Source: Cranoglanis bouderius (lineage: Eukaryota; Chordata; Actinopteri; Siluriformes; Cranoglanididae). From it: DNA of 64,000 nucleotides. This document shows, in pieces, positions 61,996 through 64,000 of the stretch (positions are counted from its first letter, which is position 1; each line of letters opens with the position of its first letter). The stretch is taken from NCBI GenBank assembly GCA_023630585.1, contig CM042566.1, forward strand, positions 3,766,754 through 3,830,753, given 5' to 3'. The translations under genes were made by a program, and so were the position numbers. Under the pieces are notes generated by a model, which saw nothing but the letters and a program-made list of their open reading frames with translations, made no database searches and was not told where the DNA came from.

Positions 61996-63575
61996 GTATA
62001 GAAAAGAATCACCCCCCTTTAAAATAATCACATTTTGTTGCTTTTCAGCCTGAAATGAAGACGGACACAGTTTTTGTTTTATCCAGCTGTATTTACTCAG
62101 TGCAACTTATAACATCCAAGTGAAAGATATAACATCAACATGTCAGAAAATTAAAAAAATTAAATTAAATTAAAAACCAGAATCACTGAGTTGGAAAAAT
62201 GATCACCCCCTCCTAAAAATGACTTGTAAACTCAATAAGGTGTAGCTAATCACCTTCTCAATGGCACACGAAGCCATTTGACTTTCAGCATGAAAAGAGC
62301 TTTCCTGGAGCATTTTTCAGTCCTTGGTAGTGCAACTGAAGCAAACAATCAACTATGGGTGGCAAGGCACTGTCAAAAGATCTCCAGGATAAAGTTGTGG
62401 ACAGGCACAAGTCAGGAGATGGATACAAAAAAATTTCAAAGGCTTTATCAATGCCTAAGTGCACAGTGAAGTCTCTTATTAAGAAGTGGAAGGTATTTGG
62501 TACAACACAGACCCTCCTTGGATCAGGAGGTCGCTCCAAACTGGATGAAAGAGCCAGGAGGAAACTGGTCAGAGAGGCTACCAAAGGCCTACAGCAACTC
62601 TGAAGCAGTTGCATTAATTTGTGACAAAGAGTGGTCATTGTGTGCATGTGACAACAATATCACAAATTCTCCACAAATGTGGCTTGTATGGGAGGGTTGC
62701 AAGAAAAAAGCCACCCACGACTGAGCTTTGCCAAAACGCACCTTGAAGATTCTGAGGCAGCATGGAAAAAGGTGTTATGGTCAGATGAGACTAAAATTTA
62801 ATTATTTGGCCTCAAAACCAAACAATATGTCTGGCGGAAATCCAATACAGCTCACCATCCAAATAACACCATTCCTACAGTAAAGCATGGAGATGGTAAT
62901 ATCCTGTTATAGGGGTGTTTCTCTGCAGCAGGGACTGGAGCACTTGTCAGGATAGAAGGAAAAATGGATGGGGCAAAATACCGTCAAATTCTTGAGAAAA
63001 ATCTGCTGCCCTCTGCCAGAAAGTTGTCAATGGGAAGAAGGTTTACCTTCCAACATGACAATGACCCAAAGCACACAGCAAAACTGACCACACAGTGGTT
63101 GAAGGATAAAAAGTTGAATATCCTTGCATGACCTAGTCAGAGCCCAGACTTAAACCCCATTGAAAATCTGTGGAATGACTTGAAGACTGCAGTCCACAAA
63201 CAGTCACCATCAAATTTAACTGAACTTGAGCAGATCTGCAAAGAAGAGTGGGCAAATATTGCAAAGTCTAGATGTGCAAAGTTAGTAGAGACATATCCCA
63301 ACAGACTAAAGGCTGTAATTAAAGCAAAAGGTGGTTCAACAAAATACTGACACAAGGAGGTGATCCTTTTTCCAACTCAATGATTCTGTTATTTAATTAA
63401 TTATTTATTTATTTATTTCTGACATGTTGGTGTTATATCTTTCACTTGGATGTTATAAGTTGCACTGAGTAAATACAGCTGGATAAAACAAAAACTGTGT
63501 CTGTCTTCATTTCAGGCTGAAAGCAACAAAATGTGATTATTTTAAAGGGGGGTGATTCTTTTCTAAACCCACTGT
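61990..63575 (+). mobile_element. Near full-length Tc1/mariner transposon with long TIRs
   Basis: Left TAGTGAGTATAGAAAAGAAT and the complement of the right end CAGTGGGTTTAGAAAAGAAT start inverted repeats of roughly 190 bp (AATCACCCCCCTTTAAAATA, CAGCTGTATTTACTCAGTGC shared). TA flanks both ends (61988-61989 and 63576-63577). It carries a broken transposase. 1586 bp is a normal full length. Confidence 0.92.
62355..63350 (+). pseudogene. Tc1 transposase, degenerate
   Basis: The ATG at 62355 starts MGGKALSKDLQDKVVDRHKS and a paired-like HTH domain. A one-base loss near 62580-62590 shifts the frame so that it stops after 82 codons. Downstream, in other frames, VLWSDETKI (first Asp), FQHDNDPKHTAK (second Asp) and NPIENLWNDL (Glu) of the DDE catalytic domain are readable, interrupted by TAA near 62800, by TGA at 63129-63131 in place of Trp, and by an internal deletion near 62610. 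The protein cannot be made. Confidence 0.9.
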
Positions 63576-63583
63576 ATGTATAC

Positions 63584-64000
63584 AGTACTGTGCAAAAGTT
63601 TTAGGCAGGTGTGCAAAAATGCTGTAAAGTAAAAATGCTTTCAAAAATAGACATGTTAATAGTTAATTTATCAATTAACAAAATACAAAGTGAGTGAACA
63701 GAAGAAAAATCTATATCAAATCAATATTTGGTGTGACCACCTTTTGCCTTCAAAACAGCATCAGTTCATCAAATCTTCTAGGTACACTTACACACAGTTT
63801 TTGAAGGAACTCGGCTGGTCCAAACGTCTTGGATAATTAACCACAGTTCTTCTGTGGATTTAGGCAGTCTCAGTTGCTTCTCTCTCTTCATGTAATCCCA
63901 GACAGACTTGATGATGTTGAGATCAGGGCTCTGTGGGGGCCATACCATCACTTCCAGGACTCCTTGTTCTTCTTTACGCTGAAGATAGTTCTTAATGACT
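63584..64000 (-). mobile_element. Tc1-like transposon, cut by the window end
   Basis: It starts CAGTACTGTGCAAAAGTTTT after TA (63582-63583). The minus strand carries pieces of a Tc1 transposase C-terminus (complement of TCAGGGCTCTGTGGGGGCCA, the SPDLN region). It belongs to a different family from its neighbour. Confidence 0.8.

Larger units (their letters stand above)
34386..64000 (-). other. Presumed 5' long intron of the RALY-like gene
   Basis: The exon at 34335 begins mid-codon, so at least one upstream coding exon exists, but no RRM-coding sequence was seen on the minus strand to the end of the window. RALYL-type genes are known for very long introns. Besides the repeats listed, the stretches 36500-36770, 37700-38160, 44700-45000, 47820-49480, 53040-54570 and 56800-58260 hold no recognised gene. 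Several unique GC-moderate stretches may be conserved non-coding elements. Confidence 0.6.

Overview
The window looks like teleost nuclear DNA, possibly from a catfish. It has split genes with GT/AG introns, many Tc1/mariner, hAT and piggyBac-type DNA transposons, tRNA-derived SINEs, and very many (CA)n, (GA)n, (TTTC)n and (TA)n tracts. The catfish guess rests only on the look of the repeats. There are no bacterial genes, no CRISPR array and no rRNA. Only about 1 kb codes for protein.

Three genes can be supported, all on the minus strand. (1) Exon 1 of pdcd5 (2417-2482); the rest of that gene lies left of the window. (2) A complete four-exon urah gene (4275-6923) for 5-hydroxyisourate hydrolase, 139 aa, with a PTS2 peroxisomal signal in a 17-codon first exon and the C-terminal YRGS signature. 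(3) The last five coding exons (16068-34385) of a divergent hnRNP C/RALY/RALYL-family RNA-binding protein. Its RRM exons were not found and are probably beyond position 64000, so 34.4-64 kb reads as one very long intron.

Layout: 1-2.4 kb is pdcd5 intron 1; 2.4-7 kb holds pdcd5 exon 1 and urah; 7-16 kb is intergenic, with an inverted repeat just upstream of urah; 16-34.4 kb is the 3' half of the RALY-like gene; 34.4-64 kb is intronic, with mobile elements, microsatellites and several unique stretches that look like conserved non-coding DNA. The three genes have no obvious shared pathway.

The most interesting observations are: a RALY-type zipper protein carrying a Ser/Arg-rich segment and a 13-codon terminal microexon; two hAT insertions with perfect 8-bp target duplications, each about 140-170 bp downstream of a 5' splice site in that gene; a 50-bp tRNA-like insertion with a perfect 18-bp target duplication; a dispersed repeat family seen about 18 times; a decayed tandem array at 24.1-24.9 kb; and two directly abutting octamer motifs at 45590. 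No convincing new multi-gene system was found.
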